Assembly: GCA_905236735.1 (NCBI GenBank)
Contig: CAJOOU010000051.1
Coordinates: forward strand, 1-18,038
Length of the DNA stretch: 18,038 nt
Origin: an uncultured Eubacterium sp.
GTDB taxonomy: Bacteria > Bacillota > Clostridia > Lachnospirales > Lachnospiraceae
Direction: 5' to 3'
Shown here piece by piece: positions 15,067 through 18,038 of this stretch. Under the pieces are notes generated by a model. The model ran no database searches, was not told the DNA's origin, and saw only the letters and a program-made list of their open reading frames with translations. Position numbers and translations under genes: made by a program. The number at the start of each line of letters is the position of its first letter. Position 1 is the stretch's first letter.

Positions 15067-16248
15067 CTATTCTCTTACGCCCAGATACCGGTAAAAGTCT
15101 TCGCTACCGCTGTCTGATACTATCTGTTTCAAATCATCAAGCACTTTATAAGCATGTTCTTCCAAAAGATCTCTTCCACCAAGACCGTATATATAATCCA
15201 TAACCTCGGCTCTCACCTTTCCATAGAACATCGCCCTTGTTACCTCTGCCGAAAGCGGGCCTCCCACATTACAAAAGCTCTCTGCTCTGTCGAATATAGC
15301 TACCGCTTTAACACCTTTAAGCGCCGCTGCGACCTCCTTTGCGGGGAACGGGCGGAACATCCTTATCTTGATTACTCCAACCTTTTCTCCCTGCTGCCTC
15401 ATACGGTCAACATATTCTTTCATTGTGCCTGCAGCAGAACCCATAATCACAAATGCATATTCTGCATCTTCCATTCTGTATTCTTCTATCAGGCCGTAAT
15501 GTCTGCCAAATGTCTTTTCAAATTCGGCGGCCACCTCAGTTGCCACCCTCGGTACATTGGCCATACCCTCAGCCTGCGCTCTTCTAGCTTCCATATAATA
15601 ATTAGTCACAGAATACGGTCCGACGGCAAGAGGCTCATCTTTATTTAAAAGATAGTGGTCCGGATTATATTCTCCGACAAAATCATGGACCTTTTCATCA
15701 TCCTCAAGCAAGATGTTTTCTACGGCATGAGATGTGATAAATCCGTCCATGCACGACATTATCGGAAGCATTACATCAGGATGCTCGGCGATCCTGTATG
15801 CCATAATGAAATTGTCATAGGCTTCCTGATTGTTTTCAGCATAAATCTGTATCCAGCCGCAGTCCCTTGCACCCATTCCGTCGGAATGGTCGGCATTTAT
15901 ATTAATAGGTCCCGAAAGGGCTCTGTTTACCAGGGCAAGTGCTATCGGAAGTCTGTCCGAAGCCGCCACATGAAGCTCTTCCCACATGTATGCAAGTCCG
16001 CATGATGAGGTGGCTGTCAGAGTTCTGGCTCCTGCTGCCTCAGCTCCTATAGCCGCGCTCATTGCGCTGTGCTCAGATTCTACCGGGATAAACTCCGTAT
16101 CTACCTTTCCGTTTGCCACAAAGCTTGAAAAATACTGCGGTATCTCCGTCGATGGTGTAATGGGAAAGGCCGGCATTACATCCGGATTAATCTGTCTCAT
16201 GGCAATTGCTACCGCTTCATTGCCCGATAATCTATCTCTTTTTGACAT
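15067..16248 (-). CDS. porA: 2-oxoacid:ferredoxin oxidoreductase, alpha subunit
   Basis: A 393-residue alpha subunit supplying the substrate side of the active site and the C-terminal transketolase-like domain. The PITPSTE motif is at residues 29-35 and ESEHSAM starts at 57. The conserved RDCGWIQIYAENNQEAYD region contacts the partner subunit, and a C-terminal domain spans about 260-390. The ATG at 16248 overlaps the porD stop (TGATG) and has GGAGGG upstream. A longer frame starting 20 codons earlier would overlap porD by 60 bases and has no such site. It forms a heterotetramer with the beta, gamma and delta subunits encoded next to it. Confidence 0.94.
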   Translation of the reverse strand: MSKRDRLSGNEAVAIAMRQINPDVMPAFPITPSTEIPQYFSSFVANGKVDTEFIPVESEHSAMSAAIGAEAAGARTLTATSSCGLAYMWEELHVAASDRLPIALALVNRALSGPININADHSDGMGARDCGWIQIYAENNQEAYDNFIMAYRIAEHPDVMLPIMSCMDGFITSHAVENILLEDDEKVHDFVGEYNPDHYLLNKDEPLAVGPYSVTNYYMEARRAQAEGMANVPRVATEVAAEFEKTFGRHYGLIEEYRMEDAEYAFVIMGSAAGTMKEYVDRMRQQGEKVGVIKIRMFRPFPAKEVAAALKGVKAVAIFDRAESFCNVGGPLSAEVTRAMFYGKVRAEVMDYIYGLGGRDLLEEHAYKVLDDLKQIVSDSGSEDFYRYLGVRE

Positions 16249-16559
16249 CAGTTTATTCCCTCCATCGTTATGGCATCGAAAGGACAGACTTTTACGCAGA
16301 TTCCGCATCCCTTGCAGTGATTGAAATCAAAGTCAAGCCTCTTAAGGTTTTCTACCGGTATCGCATTATCCGGACAAACCGGTATGCACAAAAGACATTG
16401 TTTACATTTTTCTTCTATAAATACAGGTGTGTTTGTGCGCCACTCACCTGTCATGGTATCTACCGCCGTACCCGGCTCATATATGCCAAGTCCGGTCGTA
16501 AGTTCGTGCCATTTACTCTGTTCGTTTATATCCTTACTGCTCACAAATTTATCAGCCAC
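16248..16559 (-). CDS. porD: 2-oxoacid:ferredoxin oxidoreductase, delta subunit (2[4Fe-4S] ferredoxin)
   Basis: A 103-residue ferredoxin-like subunit that carries electrons from the thiamine site to soluble ferredoxin. Two classic CxxCxxCxxxCP motifs are complete: C52, C55, C58, C62 and C82, C85, C88, C92, each closed by proline. An N-terminal region of about 45 residues precedes the clusters, as in other PorD proteins. The start is GTG at 16559, overlapping the porG stop by eight bases, with GGAGG six bases before it. Overlaps with both neighbours imply tight stoichiometric translation. Confidence 0.96.
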   Translation of the reverse strand: MADKFVSSKDINEQSKWHELTTGLGIYEPGTAVDTMTGEWRTNTPVFIEEKCKQCLLCIPVCPDNAIPVENLKRLDFDFNHCKGCGICVKVCPFDAITMEGIN

Positions 16560-17130
16560 ATTTCACCTCCGCATACGCCTTCTTTAGCGCCTGCATATTT
16601 CCTTCTACTACCTCGGGTTTTGTAGCAAACTTGTGCTCATATTGAGCCTGCATAGACTCAAAAAAAGCATTCTCTTCCATTACTCCGCATATCTTGACAA
16701 TGGCAGCAAGCATAGGCGTATTGGGGAAATACTTCCCAAGAGCCTCAATTGATATCCTCCTTGCATCCACTGTATATACCTTGCCCTCATAACCTTTGAG
16801 ATGCGGTTTTATCTCCTCAAGGGGACGCTCAGTGTTAATGAGAATACCACCTTCCTTTTTAAGTCCGGCAGTAACATCTACCGCCTCGAGCAATGTTTCA
16901 TCTACCACTACCACATAATCCGGCTCATAAATATTTGAATGAAGCCTTATAACCTTGTCGGAAATTCTGTTATATGCGGTAATAGGTGCCCCCATTCGTT
17001 CCGGACCATACTCCGGAAACCCCTGAACATATTTTCCGGTTTCAAATGCCACATCAGCCAGAAGCAGTGCCGCCGTTTTTGCACCCTGTCCGCCGCGTCC
17101 GTGCCATCTTATTTCCAATGTATCCTTCAC
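16552..17130 (-). CDS. porG: 2-oxoacid:ferredoxin oxidoreductase, gamma subunit
   Basis: A 192-residue gamma subunit of the four-subunit oxidoreductase. The family motif GRGGQGAKTAA starts at residue 11, followed by GFPEYGPERMGAP, the region that contacts CoA in related enzymes. The GTG at 17130 is chosen because AAGGAGA lies five bases upstream. An ATG at 17175 keeps the frame open, but it would lie at the very predicted transcription start with no ribosome binding site, adding 15 residues unlike the family. It is the first gene of porGDAB, an arrangement known from Thermotoga, archaea and some clostridia. It is distinct from the single-chain pyruvate:ferredoxin oxidoreductase common in clostridia. 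Confidence 0.94.
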   Translation of the reverse strand: MKDTLEIRWHGRGGQGAKTAALLLADVAFETGKYVQGFPEYGPERMGAPITAYNRISDKVIRLHSNIYEPDYVVVVDETLLEAVDVTAGLKKEGGILINTERPLEEIKPHLKGYEGKVYTVDARRISIEALGKYFPNTPMLAAIVKICGVMEENAFFESMQAQYEHKFATKPEVVEGNMQALKKAYAEVKCG

Positions 17131-17182
17131 AAGCGTCTCCTTTCCTATCTTTTTACGCAAATATCTCGCGCACATTGTATCA

Positions 17183-17210
17183 ATTATAGCAAATTTCGTG
17201 TAATTGTAAA
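17183..17210 (-). promoter_or_regulatory. porG: Sigma-A promoter of the por operon, extended -10
   Basis: On the minus strand, TTTACA (17205-17210), a 16-base spacer ending in TGC, and a perfect TATAAT (17183-17188). Five of six -35 bases match and an extended -10 TGn is present. The start would be near 17176, about 45 bases ahead of the chosen porG start. It follows the hpf terminator directly. Confidence 0.85.
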
Positions 17211-17225
17211 GATATCATATACAGG

Positions 17226-17257
17226 AAAAAGCCACAGGAACCTGCTCCTGTGGCTTT
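17226..17257 (-). terminator. Intrinsic terminator after hpf
   Basis: The stem AAAGCCACAGGA/TCCTGTGGCTTT (12 bp, 6-base loop) is followed on the minus strand by a T run. It is about 30 bases past the hpf stop and separates hpf from the por operon. A weaker AT-rich inverted repeat surrounds the hpf stop at about 17264-17290. Confidence 0.92.
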
Positions 17258-17285
17258 GCAAATCTTAATAATAGGTAAACCGTTA

Positions 17286-17813
17286 TTAAAGTTCCGGTTC
17301 TATCATACCGTAAGCGCCGTCTTTTCTCTTATATACAACGCTGATTTCTTCTGTCTCTGCATTCATAAATACAAAGAATGAATGTCCCAAAAGTTCCATC
17401 TGTATGCATGCATCCTCAGGATACATAGGTTTTACTTCAAATCTCTTGGTCTTGATGATGTTAACTTCTTCGTCTTCATACTCTTTGTCAAGGAATTCCT
17501 GTTTAAAGCCTGCTCCTCCGCCCTGCTTGCGGTCTACAATTTTATTCTTGTACTTTTTGAGCTGTCTTTCGATTACCTCTTCAACAAGATCTATTGACAC
17601 ATACATGTCGTTACTTACCTGCTCTGAGCGAATAATAGTGCCCTTCATAGGTATTGTAACCTCGATTTTTTTTCTCTCCTTTTCAACACTAAGCGTTACA
17701 TTCACATCCACATCCGATGTAAAATACTTCTCAAGCTTGGACAAGCGCTCCTCCACAGCACTTCTCATGCCTTCCGTGATATCAATGTTTCTTCCGGTAA
17801 TAATAATACGCAT
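17286..17813 (-). CDS. hpf: Long-form ribosome hibernation promoting factor
   Basis: A 175-residue long HPF. It binds idle 70S ribosomes and joins them into 100S dimers in slow or stressed cells. The N-terminal RaiA/YfiA-like domain spans about residues 1-95 (ITGRNIDITEGMRSAVEERL). A charged linker covers 96-118. The C-terminal dimerisation domain covers 119-175, with LGHSFFVFMNAETEEISVVY and the final DGAYGMIEPEL typical of the long form. The ATG at 17813 has AGGGGTGA at proper distance. Eighteen extra codons upstream would cross the promoter and are rejected. It is a single-gene unit with its own promoter and terminator. Confidence 0.96.
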   Translation of the reverse strand: MRIIITGRNIDITEGMRSAVEERLSKLEKYFTSDVDVNVTLSVEKERKKIEVTIPMKGTIIRSEQVSNDMYVSIDLVEEVIERQLKKYKNKIVDRKQGGGAGFKQEFLDKEYEDEEVNIIKTKRFEVKPMYPEDACIQMELLGHSFFVFMNAETEEISVVYKRKDGAYGMIEPEL

Positions 17814-17847
17814 AAGTATCACCCCTTTGCTGTTTATTTGTATTATA

Positions 17848-17876
17848 ATTGTAACATAAATGCGCATTTGTTTCCA
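17848..17876 (-). promoter_or_regulatory. hpf: Likely hpf promoter, extended -10
   Basis: On the minus strand, TGGAAA (17871-17876), a 17-base spacer ending in TGT, and TACAAT (17848-17853). An overlapping perfect TATAAT (17842-17847) lacks a good -35 at 16-18 bases. Either would start transcription 25-35 bases ahead of the ATG. I see no clear stress-sigma signature. Confidence 0.5.
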
Positions 17877-17899
17877 CAGATTTTTTACCTGTATACCTA

Positions 17900-18038
17900 T
17901 TATTTATAAATAGTCAGCTTGGCTGCACATGGACCGTAAACATACAGCTTCCCTCCGCTTATGTAAGCCGTGGAATTTACAGCATATGTTGTATAATATT
18001 TGGATGTTGAATTGTTTCCGGCCTCTATGCAGGTCTCA
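17900..18038 (-). CDS. C-terminal end of an unrecognised protein, cut by the window edge
   Basis: From the right edge the minus strand reads 45 codons without a stop, then ends in TAA at 17900-17902 followed at once by TAG. The residues include ISGGKLYVYGPCAAKLTIYK at the C-terminus. They are rich in Thr, Ser, Tyr and Asn, with two cysteines and alternating hydrophobic residues that suggest beta strands, as in secreted or surface proteins. I do not recognise a family. The double stop and the promoter just beyond it support this as a real gene end. No intrinsic terminator is visible before the hpf promoter. Confidence 0.6.
   Translation of the reverse strand, partial: ETCIEAGNNSTSKYYTTYAVNSTAYISGGKLYVYGPCAAKLTIYK

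Noticed and set aside
1..18038. CRISPR array, transposon, prophage, toxin-antitoxin or defence system
   Set aside because: There is no spaced repeat array, transposase, integrase or small paired genes. Nearly every stretch is accounted for by conserved housekeeping genes.

Overview
This is an ordinary-looking stretch of core genome from a low-to-moderate GC, anaerobic Gram-positive bacterium, most likely a clostridium of the Lachnospiraceae type. The evidence is a four-subunit pyruvate/2-oxoacid:ferredoxin oxidoreductase, a long-form ribosome hibernation factor, Hsp33, a glutamine-dependent NAD synthetase, strong purine-rich ribosome binding sites (several with GTG starts), and near-consensus sigma-A promoters. 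Nineteen protein genes (one cut by the right edge) and one tRNA gene were found. All but one lie on the minus strand, so transcription mostly runs right to left. I see no CRISPR array, transposase, integrase, prophage or toxin-antitoxin pair. No gap between genes exceeds about 260 bases.

Layout in the direction of transcription, right to left. (1) Bases 18038-17286: the tail of an unrecognised gene, then hpf with its own promoter and a strong terminator. (2) Bases 17210-11684: a consensus-like promoter drives porG-porD-porA-porB, followed without a visible terminator by ddl and murF. Oxidative pyruvate metabolism may therefore be co-transcribed with the last cytoplasmic steps of peptidoglycan precursor synthesis. 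(3) Bases 10804-11665: plsC, the only plus-strand gene. It converges on murF, and the two share one bidirectional terminator whose stem contains the plsC stop codon. (4) Bases 10771-5074: a promoter and a leader with two competing hairpins precede ugd-uxs-hisC-(small exporter)-(methyltransferase)-hslO, ending at a clear terminator. ugd and uxs together make UDP-xylose from UDP-glucose. A short palindromic repeat lies between the exporter and the methyltransferase. (5) Bases 5079-3104: nadE. (6) Bases 3086-97: a tRNA-Gln(CUG) with its own promoter and terminator, then four tightly packed genes: an acyl-ACP thioesterase, a CvfB-type RNA-binding protein, RidA and a CPBP membrane protease. (7) Bases 1-62: a perfect consensus promoter pointing left out of the window.

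Several start codons differ from the longest possible reading frame. The longest frame of the thioesterase runs through the tRNA and its terminator. porA, porG, hpf, nadE and plsC all have internal starts with much better ribosome binding sites. I found no clearly new biological system. The best leads are regulatory: the ugd leader, the tRNA terminator placed just ahead of a gene cluster, and the palindromic repeat. The por-ddl-murF linkage and the short UDP-xylose module are also worth a look.
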